Positions 47,201 to 55,900 of a stretch of 64,000 bases of DNA are shown piece after piece. Numbering within the stretch: position 1 is the first letter of the stretch; each line of letters opens with the position of its first letter. The DNA is from Simmondsia chinensis (taxonomy: Eukaryota > Streptophyta > Magnoliopsida > Caryophyllales > Simmondsiaceae), in contig JAGTTD010000005.1 of the NCBI GenBank assembly GCA_018398585.1, positions 35,528,750-35,592,749 on the forward strand, written 5' to 3'. The translations under genes and the position numbers were made by a program. A model generated the notes under the pieces. It did no database searches, was not told the DNA's origin, and saw only the letters and a program-made list of their open reading frames with translations.

Positions 47201-50200
47201 TCTTGATTAAACTAGTGCGAAGTTGAAGGAAAAGCCACGTTTATGGTTTACAAATGAACATCGTCATAACAGGTCTCCAATCTTACAACCACGTAACAGG
47301 GCCATTTCAATTCTCAGCAAAAGTATATCATGTTTTTCATTCCCATTACCACCATAAGAATGAATATTACTAATCTGTATTTATAATCAAAGAGAACGCT
47401 CACTATGAAGTCACATCCATATACGATCCTTTAATCTCTTCCTCATTTTGGTTAGATGTGTCTCTGAAGTGAAATGCAATAAAGCCTGTGGCTGAGTGCA
47501 GATTCCATCTGCATTATGTCCCCAAAAAAAAATTTCATTTCACATCAACGCTTTTGCTTGGTCAAAAGTTTACTCACGTTTTTAATTCATCCAGCAAACA
47601 ATTACCAATAATGAAAAGAAAAAATTCTAGAAGTTCCAGAACCACAAAAATTTATGTAGGTATTTTTAGCTGAGAACTCTTTTACATAGGCTAACATTAG
47701 AGTGAAACCCTCAAATATTTAAAAAACAAATATGCCCTCCCAATCCCCCCGCACAACCAAATGCGGAAAGCTCGCACAAACATTTATGGAACCCTTCATT
47801 TTTTTGTTAGTTCAGCAAGATTGGGGATTTGAACCTAGAAACTCTTGGGCGAGAGCTTCAACTGTTAAGAATTTTACATGTGAATCTAGTAAGAAATCTC
47901 ATATCAAAGTTATGTGAGAGAAGAGATCAGCATATAAACTTAGCAGGCTACTCCATTCAAAGTTCATTGGTTTTACGATGGAACCTCACTTGGACTTATA
48001 TGTGAACCTCATATATGCTAACTGCATGAGTCGGCCTACAACCCACTAAAATTTCACATGATATCAAAGCATATGGATTATCCCCCGCTCTTGCTCAATG
48101 CGCCAAGTCCTCAAGAAGAGGGGTGCATTTGAATTTGATGCACTGATGACTTCTACAACAAATGATGGATCCAATTGAAAATTTCCAATTAGACAAGAGA
48201 AAGCAAGGAGTGCGATTGAAGAAGACTTACACGTGAGAGGGAGCGTTCGAGGATTCCACATGTGAGTTTATTAAGAAACTCCACATACGAGTTGTGTGAG
48301 ACAAGATATCAAAATTTAAGCTCAGTGAACTACTCCATTTAATGCCAATTGGTTTTGGAACGGAACCCACTTAGGTTTATAGTGAACCTCATACGTACCA
48401 ACTCCACGGGTAAGGCTTATGACCTAGGGAAATTTTCACAATAACCTTATTAGTGTTTAACCAAGGCTTCTTCGAAAGTGAACTGACCCGGTATTAGACA
48501 GAAATTTTTCTTCTCTGGCTTCGAGCTATACAATCAAAGACTAGCCGATTCTGATGTAGCACAACGTGTCTACTCAATAACAAGACTCAATATTATTTCT
48601 CTAGAACTCCCAACTAATGAATTACAAAGCTATATTTATAGAAAAAGCTAAACCTATTGGATAACTAAAGAGATAAATAAGAAATTAACAAAGGCTCTGT
48701 TTGACACATGAAATTGAAATCGGACGACGCAATTGCAATTACAATTCCAATTCCTTGGAAATGGAATTATACTGGAATTAAAATTCCATTATTTAGTTCA
48801 TCAAAGGAATTGGAGGTTGGAATTGTAATTCCATAATGATTCAAGTCATCACAGGTTTTCAATCAACCGAGTTGGAGTATTATGAGTTTAAATCAACTAC
48901 GATCAGATTTTGGTCGGAGCAGTTTGCATTACATTCGAGCTATCATGGTCGAAGCGATTCACTTTGATTTCGAGTTATTCAAGTTTCTAGTCAAATCGGG
49001 TCGAGTATCGCGACGGATCATTTGGCGTTCAAGTTATCTTGGATTTTCAGTTAATCAGGTTGGGTCTTTTCTGAATTCAGGCTAGAATAAATCGAGTTTG
49101 AGATGATTTAGGTCATTTCGAGCTTGAGTCATCTTAGTTTTGGGACAAACAAATTATATCATTTCAAATTTCGAGTCATCTTAGGCTAAGTTTGAAATAG
49201 GTCCGGTCATTTTGAGTTTGGTTCATATTAAGTTTTGGGTCGATTTAACCACTTCTATTCAGCTTGTTTACATCACATTCAAGTCAGGTATTTTCAGTTA
49301 TTGGATTTGAGTCATCTCAAGTTTTGGGTCAATCGGGTCAGGTGACTTTGACTTTGAGTTAAGTTAATTTCGATCTTTTCAAGTTCAGGTCATTCGAATT
49401 AGGCGATTTCAAGGTCCAGATCATCCGCGTTAGGTGATTTCAAGGTCCAGGTCAAATTTTAGGTTGTGTCTAAGTCTTTCAATTTTGAGTCATCTTAGAT
49501 TTGGGTTAATCAAGTGGGGTCATTTTGTATTTCGGGCCAACGTAGTTAATATGGAATTGCACTTCATTACCACATCCACAAGAAATTGGAAAGTATGATT
49601 TTTAATTAAAATTCAATTCCATGGAATTTGGCAGTGGAATTGTAACTCCAATTTTAACAAGTGAACCAAACAACATAATTGAAATTTTGGACCCCAATTC
49701 TAGTCTCAATCCCAATTCCATGCTCCAAGCATGACCTAAGGCTTTGTTTGGAACATGGAATTGTAATTCCAATTCCAATTCTAGTGGAATTGAAATTCTG
49801 ATGGATTTGAAATTGCATAGTTTGGTTCACTAAAGAAATTAGAGGTCAGAATTATAATTTCATAATGATTCGAGTCAGTATGAGTTTTTGGCCAATCGAG
49901 TTAGAGTATTTCAAGTTTTAAATAAGCTACGATCGGATTTTGGACGGAGCGGTTCACATTATGCTCGAGTTATTATGATCAGAGTGATTCACTTTGAGTT
50001 CAAGTTAATTGAGTTTCGAGTCAAAGAATCGAGTATCGCGTCAAATCATTTGGTAGTCAAGTTATCTTGGATTTTCAGCTAAAGAGGTTAGATGTTTTGG
50101 GATTCAGCCTAGAATGACTCGAGTTTGAGTTGATTTAGGCCATTTCGAGCTCAAGCCATTTTAGTTTTGAGAAAAACGGGTTATATCATTTCAAATTTTG

Positions 50201-51993
50201 AGTCATTTTAGGCTGAGTTTGATATGAGCTAGGTCATTTTGGATCAATTTAGTTGGGTCATTTCCACTTCGGAACAGCTTGTTTACATCACATTGGATTT
50301 GAGTCATATCAAGTTCTTTGTCAATTGGGTTGGGTCACTTTGGACTTTGAGTTAAGTTGATTTTACTCATTTCCAGTTCAAATCATTCGAGTTGGGTGAT
50401 TTCGAGGTTCGGTTCAAATTTTATGTTATGTTGAAGTCTTTCAATTTTGAGTCACCTTGGGTTTGGTTTATGAAGTAGGGACATTTTGGGTTTTAAGCCA
50501 ATATAGTTAATATGGAATTACAAAGGGTATTAAAAAGTATGATTTTTAATTAAAATCCAATTCCATAGAATTGGGCAATAGAATTATAATTCTAATTCCA
50601 ATAAGTGAACCAAACAACAGAATTGGAATTTTGAGCCCCAATTCCAGTCTCAACCTTAATTCCATGCTCCAAACAGGACCTAAAAGAATAATTCTCTAAG
50701 ATAAATAAGAACTACATTACCCTATTAACAAAAATAAGGAAAACAAAATATCTTATTAGCTTAATCGATATATTCTAATTCAATCCTATCTATTAATTTA
50801 TCAAAATCTAATAAAACATCATGTCTTTTATAATCCATGCACCTCTTTTTATGGAAAAACGAGACAACATTAAGAGAGTAAGAATGTGCAACAAGTTAGG
50901 GACTAGATGTCCTCAAAATTACAAAATGGAACACTAAAAACCATAAACTAATAACATGAAGCCCTCCGGTCTTTTTGCAAATCATCTAGGGCTATGTTAG
51001 CAAAGCCCTAAAGAACACCTTCTCCCATAAGAAATTAAATGGTTATGCTGATGTTTAAAAACACAAGCATTCATTTCAAGCCAAATACACTAGAGTTTTG
51101 CAATGTTAGCTATGGAAAATAACCTTGAAACGTCTTTCTTCTCTCCTACGCCTTGAAATTTCATTAGAAGGATAATCGCAGCCAATATTGGGCTAACCCT
51201 CCCGAAAGTGGTGTAATCAGTAAACCTCTTTTCCTGTGCTCCATCATATCTCCCCCCCCCCCCCAAAAAAAAAAGACACCTCCCTCCCTCATTCCATCTG
51301 CAATTATTCTCCTTAAACTTCTAACCAAAACCAAACTGCAAGTACAAATTAACAAGAGATGATCAGAGAAATACCACACCGAGGAGGCGGCGGACACTTG
51401 GCATGCTCCCAATTCCGATAGTCCGCCGGCTTAGGTTTTCTAGGAGGTGGCAGTGGCCGAAACACCCGATCACCGTAAAACGGTGGCGGAGGAACCGCAT
51501 TGTGGGAGCCCGGTCGATTCCGATTAAATTGAGGCCGTGGACTGTACGGAGGCCTATTATTCACAAAATTTCCGTTTCGAAACCCTAAATTTCCATTATT
51601 GTTACTGTTATTGTAATTATCTCTTCGAAACCCTAAATTCGCGTCCCTCACTGACTGAAAATGCGAATCTCCGGTAACAAATCGGTTCTCTCCGCCGCCA
51701 ATAGGACGGTCGGAGAAGCTTCTCCGGCCACGTACACGGCCTCGTCCTCGTAACTGCAAGAGAGAGAGAGAGAGAGAGAAAGAGTATAGAAAAGCGTGAA
51801 TCTAGAGAGAAAGAGTATAGAAAAGCGTGAATCTAGTGAGCGTGGCGGTTAAGGTGTGTACGGAGAGAGAGAGAGAGAGAGGGAGAGAGAGAGGACTTAC
51901 GGTGGAGCGGGCGGGGAAGGAGGCGGAAGAGGCGTCCATGGAGGTGGCGCTTACGATGGCGATGCGGTGGAGAGAGAGGGAAGAGTGGCGCAT
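27337..51993 (-). CDS. CCR4-6: CCR4-type poly(A) deadenylase / endonuclease-exonuclease-phosphatase protein, CCR4-6 subgroup (16 exons, 24.7 kb)
   Basis: CCR4 proteins shorten mRNA poly(A) tails with an EEP nuclease fold. Exons (minus strand): 51993-51901, 51753-51375, 42582-42419, 41519-41454, 40360-40308, 40006-39925, 39768-39722, 39148-39067, 38037-37945, 37799-37767, 37676-37585, 37136-36487, 36070-35892, 35405-35320, 34494-34410, 27420-27337. All are GT-AG and the phases close to about 755 residues, as long as Arabidopsis CCR4-6. The N-terminus is Gly/Arg/Asn/Pro-rich and disordered ([12 protein letters not shown]). EEP residues are kept: [20 protein letters not shown] (Glu near 213), [15 protein letters not shown] near 346-349, and WGSDH near 730-734. 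An acidic Ser-rich insert (exon 12, about 396-611) splits the EEP fold, as usual in this subgroup. The start is the least sure part: the 31-residue first exon could begin at its second Met. Confidence 0.93.
27535..27868. mobile_element. TIR element of the GGTTATTTACAC family
   Basis: Left end GGTTATTTACCCGATACGTTCC; right end on the other strand GGGTTTATTTAGGCCAATGG. The inner arms are also complementary (GTATTAATTTAATC against AAATTGATACAGTG). Non-coding. Confidence 0.5.
28655..29192 (-). pseudogene. relic of an unknown retroelement-like ORF
   Basis: On the minus strand, a frame from 29190 ([20 protein letters not shown]) continues through [20 protein letters not shown] and [20 protein letters not shown], then breaks and resumes in a second frame ([19 protein letters not shown]). 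I do not recognise the family. It abuts the left inverted arm but on the opposite strand. A 37 bp tandem duplication beginning CAACAAAGCTCGGCAAGGG lies inside it (28867 and 28904). Confidence 0.45.
28867..28942. repeat. 37 bp tandem duplication
   Basis: CAACAAAGCTCGGCAAGGG... starts at 28867 and again at 28904, with no visible difference between the copies, so it is recent. It repeats the coding words [11 protein letters not shown] in the relic ORF and changes its frame. Confidence 0.85.
29317..30720 (+). repeat. left arm of a ~1.4 kb inverted repeat (unknown element)
   Basis: The arm starts TATCTCAACCCCAGCGGAGG and recurs in reverse complement at 30870-32322. It encodes broken frames shared by both arms: [12 protein letters not shown] (29580-29620), [10 protein letters not shown] (29895-29930), SLVFRFLT...[11 protein letters not shown] (29990-30075) and [20 protein letters not shown] (30320-30380). 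The order fits one ancestral gene read left to right. I do not know the family; a basic, coiled-coil-like middle would suit a gag-type protein. Confidence 0.75.
30725..30868. other. spacer of the large inverted repeat with a primer-binding-like site
   Basis: About 145 bases separate the arms. They contain CTACTTGGTATCAGAGTTAC; TGGTATCAGAG matches the initiator-Met tRNA primer-binding site, so at least one arm may end at an LTR junction. Confidence 0.45.
30870..32322 (-). repeat. right arm of the ~1.4 kb inverted repeat
   Basis: This is the minus-strand copy of 29317-30720. The longest frame (31793-31461) reads [20 protein letters not shown], then [19 protein letters not shown], a hydrophobic stretch, [19 protein letters not shown] and an Lys/Glu-rich end. 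Frame 32017-31835 has [10 protein letters not shown]...[14 protein letters not shown]. Stops and small gaps differ between arms, so they have been diverging for some time. Confidence 0.75.
32297..32500 (+). pseudogene. possible F-box C-terminal fragment
   Basis: The plus-strand frame [20 protein letters not shown] resembles the F-box associated (FBA/kelch) sheets that end plant F-box proteins, and is followed by several more open codons. It points the opposite way to the F-box start at 32790, so the gene was broken and part of it inverted. The match rests on one short motif. Confidence 0.35.
32542..32790 (-). pseudogene. F-box domain fragment
   Basis: The minus-strand frame holds [20 protein letters not shown] followed by [15 protein letters not shown], the plant F-box core (LPVKSLLRF...S+SW...L..P.F) with Trp missing. 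Functional F-box proteins bind SKP1 and bring substrates to the SCF ligase. Here only about 80 codons remain before a stop, with no associated domain on this strand. It lies in CCR4-6 intron 15, same strand. Confidence 0.6.
32759..32996. repeat. ~119 bp tandem duplication with C and A runs
   Basis: Both copies begin TTTTTAGATAATAACCACAA and AATCAATCCCCCCC and run through TAGTGCTCCGAGGACGATGT (second copy GAGTGCTCC). C7-8 and A15-type runs differ between copies, as expected of slippage. Confidence 0.8.
32991..33882 (+). mobile_element. LTR-like segment with a TATA box
   Basis: The segment starts TGTTAAGGATATCATC and could end at GGAGAACA. It contains a 42 bp minisatellite (33127, 33169 and a partial third unit; core GAGTAGGACCCCATCAGA) and a good plant TATA context CCTCCTATAAATAAGAGCC near 33700, followed by a C/T-rich stretch. 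This layout is typical of a solo LTR, but no 5 bp target duplication is found, so the ends are uncertain. Confidence 0.4.
34045..34382. mobile_element. Harbinger-like MITE in CCR4-6 intron 15
   Basis: The left end GGGCTCCATTTGGTTTGC pairs with the right end (other strand CGCTCAGTCTGTTTTAGTGG). It contains AGAAAAGTGACTTTCCGTCA and AGCATGAACCTCATACTAAA, which recur in two more copies in introns 12 and 11. Confidence 0.5.
35040..35210. repeat. ~33 bp minisatellite in CCR4-6 intron 14
   Basis: Five units share AAGTGATAAAAAACAAAGCTC followed by (G/A)GGGTAC(C). Single-base changes mark each unit. Similar words, not in tandem, lie at 58970-59030 and 63290-63400. Confidence 0.75.
36090..36458. mobile_element. 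Harbinger-like MITE in CCR4-6 intron 12
   Basis: It contains TTGAGGGAAAATTGACTTCT, AATGAAGGGGAAAATGTTCC, GACCAAGCGTAAACC and the right end (other strand) AAGGCTCCTTTTGTTTCAAT. It is the same family as 34045-34382. Confidence 0.5.
37160..37512. mobile_element. Harbinger-like MITE in CCR4-6 intron 11
   Basis: Left end GACTCCATTTGGGTCAACAG, right end (other strand) AAGGCTCCATTTGTTTGACA. TTA lies at or beside both outer edges. It is the clearest of the three copies. Confidence 0.6.
38212..38246. repeat. C25 run followed by A10
   Basis: An uninterrupted run of about 25 C residues followed by about 10 A residues in CCR4-6 intron 8. On the transcribed (minus) sense it is T10 G25. It could form a G-quadruplex, and its exact length is doubtful because such runs are often mis-assembled. 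Confidence 0.8.
38377..38555 (-). mobile_element. 5S-headed SINE with the promoter deleted, 17 bp target duplication
   Basis: TAGTATCTATCTGCTTA occurs at 38360-38376 and 38556-38572. Read on the minus strand the 179 bp insert starts near GGGCACCAACACGCTGTCAC, CGGATTGTTCTCACCCTCAG, then the full tail and ends ATGTTCCTTTCC plus T-rich bases. Compared with 4235-4455, the 5S middle between CACCGGAT and CTCACCC (about 65 bases, with A, intermediate and C boxes) is missing. The tail end matches 4235-4455 rather than the TTG type. It lies in CCR4-6 intron 8. Confidence 0.85.
38890..39025 (-). mobile_element. SINE copy
   Basis: Plus-strand CACCACCACCCAGTGCC, GGGCTCCCGCCAAGGCGGGG, GTAAACAGCCTTACCC, GGTGCTACTCTG and CCCCCAACCTCAG define a minus-strand copy without a 5S head. 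It lies in CCR4-6 intron 8, close to exon 8. Confidence 0.7.
39150..39720 (-). other. CCR4-6 intron 7, no clear feature
   Basis: GGGGCCC-containing inverted words occur at 39275-39295 and 39520-39540 (TTGCTTGGGGGCCC against GGGCCCGTTGATT). They are too short to call an element. Confidence 0.35.
40988..41130 (-). mobile_element. SINE copy
   Basis: Plus-strand CAACAATAACAGCCAAGTGCC, GAGGCTCCAACCAAGGC, TACACAGCATTACCCC and CTATAGAGAGTTGTTTTCG are the tail in reverse. It lies in CCR4-6 intron 4. Confidence 0.65.
42686..43660 (-). mobile_element. RTE-clade LINE, 3' portion with SINE-type tail
   Basis: Minus-strand frames read [20 protein letters not shown] (43560-43500) and [15 protein letters not shown] near 43230-43190, the C-terminal part of plant RTE reverse transcriptases, broken by several stops. 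After the stop comes a ~280 base 3' UTR and then the SINE tail domain (GGTTGGAGGCCCTCAGACAT, GGGGTAAGGCC, GCGGGAGCCC) ending in TTG repeats at 42686-42700. The copy is 5'-truncated, as usual for LINEs. It is in CCR4-6 intron 2. Confidence 0.8.
44230..46997 (+). mobile_element. second hAT transposon, 8 bp target duplication
   Basis: CTTCAAAC lies at 44222-44229 and 46998-47005. The ends are TAGTGGTGGCCACCGGGCC and, on the other strand, TAGTGGTGGCTAGGGGCCGG; the GGGCCCGGCCC words repeat inside the right end. It is 2768 bp long, compact, with a single transposase frame. It sits in CCR4-6 intron 2, opposite to the gene. Confidence 0.95.
44337..46553 (+). pseudogene. hAT transposase, one frame with three stop codons
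   Basis: The reading frame runs from ATG 44337 to TGA 46551-46553 without any frameshift or intron, about 738 codons. It is stopped at TGA 44430, TAG 46179 and TAG 46257. The BED zinc finger is at 44640-44775 ([11 protein letters not shown] ... CKLC ... LNRHILRC). The RNase H-like core contains [45 protein letters not shown] and [10 protein letters not shown]. The hAT dimerisation domain is near 46300-46430 ([20 protein letters not shown]). FGNATNN replaces the usual D-N-A-S-x-N, so a catalytic Asp appears to be Gly. Confidence 0.93.
47006..48690. other. CCR4-6 intron 2, no clear feature
   Basis: At 47880-48430 a ~350 base unit appears partly repeated (TACATGTGAATCTAGTAAGAAATC against CACATGTGAGTTTATTAAGAAAC, followed by GATGGAACCTCACTTGGACTTATA against GGAACGGAACCCACTTAGGTTTATA). 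No family is evident. Confidence 0.4.
48692..49740. mobile_element. Harbinger-like MITE, copy 1 of a tandem pair
   Basis: Left GGCTCTGTTTGACACATGAAATT; right (other strand) TTAGGTCATGCTTGGAGCAT. The arms are rich in GGAATTG/CAATTCC. The centre is made of degenerate GAGTCATTTTGAGTT words about 20-30 bases apart. TAA follows the right end. Confidence 0.65.
49741..50683. mobile_element. Harbinger-like MITE, copy 2 of a tandem pair
   Basis: Left GGCTTTGTTTGGAACATGGA (starting at the shared TAAG); right (other strand) TTAGGTCCTGTTTGGAGCAT. TAA lies on both sides, the target duplication of PIF/Harbinger elements. It is co-linear with copy 1 throughout, including the central GAGTTGATTTAGGCCATTTC. 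Confidence 0.7.
50850..51060 (-). mobile_element. L1 LINE 3'-end fragment
   Basis: Minus-strand AGGACATCTAGTCCCTAACTTG and TGCACATTCTTACTCTCTTAATG match the ends at 7795 and 8160. It lies near exon 2 in CCR4-6 intron 2. Confidence 0.5.
51754..51900 (-). repeat. CT-rich CCR4-6 intron 1 with a 32 bp duplication
   Basis: The 147 base intron is largely (CT)n on the sense strand. On the plus strand GAGAAAGAGTATAGAAAAGC and GTGAATCTAG occur twice (51776-51837). The acceptor CTCTCTCTTGCAG joins to TTACGAGGACGAGG. Confidence 0.75.
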
Positions 51994-52084
51994 GGTGCAG
52001 AAGGTAGAAACTAAACCTGAATGGTGTTCATTTATGGCGGTGTAGAATAACAGTGGCATATTTTCGAGGTTTTTTTTTTTTTTT

Positions 52085-52426
52085 TAGTTATTTATACTAG
52101 TCTCTTACCTTTTTAAATTTATTTAAATTAATCTTTTATTTTTTATTAATTTTTTATTTTTTTAAATTTTATTCAAATTAATCTCTCAAATTTGTAAGTT
52201 TTTAAAAATTAGTTATTTATTTTTTATTTTGTTCAAAATAGTTTCTCTTGTCTTACGACAAAATTCGTCCCTTATTTTGTGATCAAAGTGAAAATTAAAA
52301 ATATGAATGACCAATTTTATAATAAAATAAAACACAAAGAACTATTTTGAATAAAAAAAAGATGAGAGAATAATTTAAATAAAGCTAGAAATATGAGGAA
52401 CTAGCTGTGTAAATAACTATTGAAAT
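52085..52426. mobile_element. palindromic MITE next to the CCR4-6 first exon
   Basis: Left TAGTTATTTATACTAGTCTC; right (other strand) ATAGTTATTTACACAGCTAG; inner arms AAATTTATTTAAATTAATCT against TTTATTTAAATTATTCTCTC. Its left end is about 90 bases upstream of the chosen start codon, so it occupies the proximal promoter or 5' UTR. Confidence 0.65.
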
Positions 52427-52493
52427 ATTGAGTTTAACAGGAAGGAAGGCTCATTGGCCCGTTTCTTTGAGCCCAAAATAAAAAATTGTACTA

Positions 52494-52879
52494 AAGAGTT
52501 ATTTACACTGCTGGTCCTTCATGTCTCTAATTTTGTTCAAATTAGTTCCTCATCTCATTAAATTTGTTAAAATTAATCCCCCATCTTTTATGTTCAAAAT
52601 GGTCCCTTATATTTTATTCTATTACAAAATTAGTCCCTTATCTTTTTATTTTTACTTAATTTTGATCACAATATAGAGGTCTATTTTTGTTATAAAATAA
52701 AATATGAAAGATTATTTTGAATAAAAGAAAATATAAGGGCCTACATTAAACAAACTTAAAAAGTTGAGGGATTAATTTGAACAAAGTTATAAAGATGAAT
52801 GACCAATTTAAACAAAAAAATGAGAGACTAATTTAAACAAATTTAAAAAGATAAAAGATTAATAGTGTAAATAACTCAA
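52494..52879. mobile_element. palindromic MITE, same family, further upstream
   Basis: Left GAGTTATTTACACTGCTGGTCC; right (other strand) GAGTTATTTACACTATTAATC. The arms are complementary for over 100 bases through AATTAGTCCCTTAT-type words. Confidence 0.7.
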
Positions 52880-52919
52880 CAAAACCTTCCATATCCTATG
52901 ATTACATAGATTGTTAAAA

Positions 52920-55900
52920 TGGAGCTTAGCTCCTACATGAGCTCCACTATTACAAGATCGAGGGACCCACAAAAAAACAATACATTCAAGGCATCTCTAA
53001 ACCTAATAATATCACGAACTAGCACTTGAATGACCCATGGAATCCCCCCAGACCCACAGTTGACGGCTTCAATTGCTACTCTACAGTCGGACTTGATGAT
53101 AACCCTTCTCCAACCCGATGCAATAGCTAAGAAACAAGCCCCACGGATGGCAAAAGTTTCAACGATGAGAGGATCAAATGTCGCAAAAGAGGAATACCAT
53201 CCTCCTATCATCATACCAGTGAATTCCCAAGCAACCACCACGCACGCTAATCTCCTTCCTTCCCTCCACGCAACGTCAGAATTGACCTTAACAAAAGAAG
53301 CGCCAAACGACAGAAAATATGGAAACCAATTCTTAGAATTTCATTTTCCTCAAAAACAAACGGAGCCTTGAAGAACTGCATGTCTGCAAGGCATAAGCCA
53401 ACTTAACATTATAAACACCATTCGTGGCACCTTTTCAAATAAGGGCATGCCCAATGTCAGGGCCTCCTATCGGGATGCAATTTATAATACAGGCAATATT
53501 AGCGAGAAACAAAGAGCTATTCTTCTCTGGTTCCATCGTCTAGAAGTTAAATGGATGAGATTCGAGACCTCATTAAACCTGGTATTAGGGGCCCGGCGAT
53601 GTGAAGGGTTTATAGAATCCAACCCGGGGATCCACCTATCACTCCATATATTAACTGAAGTGTCATTCCGAATTGCCCAAAACAAACCACCCGCTAGGAC
53701 ACTTCCACTACCAAGAGAGATAACAACCCACATGGGCCTTTAGGAACAAGGAATTATGAAAATGGATCCCTTTAATGACCTTCACCCAAAACGCATCTGG
53801 ATTCTAAATAATACGCCAGGCTTGTTTCCCAGCAAGAAAATGTTAAAGCCATCAAAATCTCTAAACCCTAGAATACCTTCCTTATTGGGTGTAGACAATC
53901 TCACCCAATTAGTCCTGTGGACTACACAGTTATGCTAAGCCGCTCCCTTCTACCAAAACATAGAAATAACCCCATTAATTTTATTACAAAATGATTATGC
54001 AATTTAAAACAATGCATAACATAGATCAAGATGGCAGATAAAACACATTTGATTAGGACCTCCCCGCCCACATTGAGAGAGCATGGAGTTAGCCCATCCT
54101 TTCAATCGATCAAGAATCTAAGATAATACCCCAGATTTAGATCTACCCTACACTAGCTGGATCCCCAGATATCTTTCTTCAGGCCTCAGCGAATCGACCC
54201 TAGAAAAATTCAAACACTACTCTCTTGTACCATAATCAACATTGGATAAAAAGAAAGCTTTAGATTTTACAAAATTGATTTCCTGCTCAGAGGCCCTACA
54301 AAATAACTCTATGATCTCCTTAACTTTAACACATGTCTGAATATTAGCTTTGAATAATAGAATACAGTCATTAGAAAAAAAACGGTGGAAAATAGGAGGA
54401 GTATATCTATTGATGTGGAATGGACCCCATTGATGGCATTAACAACCTCGCTAATTAATCTAGAAAAAGCATCCATGATGAAAATAACAAGGTATAGGGA
54501 CAGGGGTCTCCTTGACGAAGACCTATCCCAATATTGAATCTCCCCAAGTGTGTACCATTAATAGTATGACTAATTGAGATTGTTGTTACACATTGCATGA
54601 TCCAAACAATAAAGGATTGGTGAAACCCGAACTTAGAAAGGATAAATTCAAGAAAATCCAAATTTACTTTATCATATGATTTTATGAGATTGAATTTAAG
54701 AGCCATAACCCCCTTTTACCCCTTTTTCTTAACCTCATAACAGGGACGCCTCGTGAGCTACAATAATATTATCTTGAATTTGTCGGCCTTTTGGCATACA
54801 AGGCTTAAGACGACTAGAGATAACTTTCGCGAGGGTCTTATAAATAAAAATTGCAAAAGCTTATGGGTCACAAATGATTCATTGCTTTAGGTATATTATT
54901 TTCTGGAATTAACACACTATCAATCTTATTATTTTTTTTTAAGAATTCGCCTGTTTTGGAAAAAGGCCAACACTGCGTTAACCATATTAGCCTCAATCGT
55001 ATCCCAAACCTGAATAAAAAATAGAAGGAAATCTATGGGGTCTAGGAGCTTTAAGGCTCCCATGTTTTCTAGCTGCTTGGAAGATATCCTCAGCTGTCAC
55101 TGGTGCACATAGCTTTGTATTCATCCGATCAGTTACTAGACAAGGAATCGCATGGGCGGCCTCTTCAAAACTAACACCTTCTCTGGCATTGTAAAGATCA
55201 CTGAAGAAGCTGGATACCACCTCCTGAATGTCTGGCCCATTCTCGACCCAGCTGCCTTGAGCAATTTTAATCCTCAAATTGAATCAGCTCTCCTTCTAGA
55301 GAACGTAGAGGCATGGAAGAACTTAGTATTCCCATATCCGTATTTGAGCCAGTTGATTTTAGAGCGTTGACGCCAGTGCCTCTCTTTAACATCCCATAGC
55401 TTCTGCAGCTGAACTTTAGGATCTCACTCATACTCACCAGTGCTGGAAATTCCATCCTGACTAGTCGCGGATAGATTCTGCATAATGCTCTTTATAAAAT
55501 CTTTTCTGGTCTTTCTTCAATCAGCCCACCATCGAATCAAGCTTCGTTTGTACTTATGGAGCTTATGGGCGACTTTAACCATCCTAGACCCTCTTGATAT
55601 TGATAGCCAACCCTCCCTGACAAATTTAGCACAATCCTCTTCGAGTAGCCACTTTGTTTATAATCTAAAAGTTGACTTTGGCTTCGCTATCGTACCGTCT
55701 GGAAGGATAACAAGGGGAGAATGGTCGGACCCACTGCTAGGGCTAGAAAAGCCTCTACAAATTCAAACACAGAAAGCCAAGCATAATTCACAACAATTGT
55801 ATCAATATGCCCTCTAAATAGATTTGGCTATCTTTATAACTGGTCCATGAGAACCTGCACCCTTTAGCTTCAAGAGATCACAACTATCATAAGCTCCATT

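Noticed and set aside
51164..51412. 82-codon minus-strand frame beyond CCR4-6 exon 2
   Set aside because: It reads through the intron after the donor TGTG/GTATTT, including a poly-G run; no homology.
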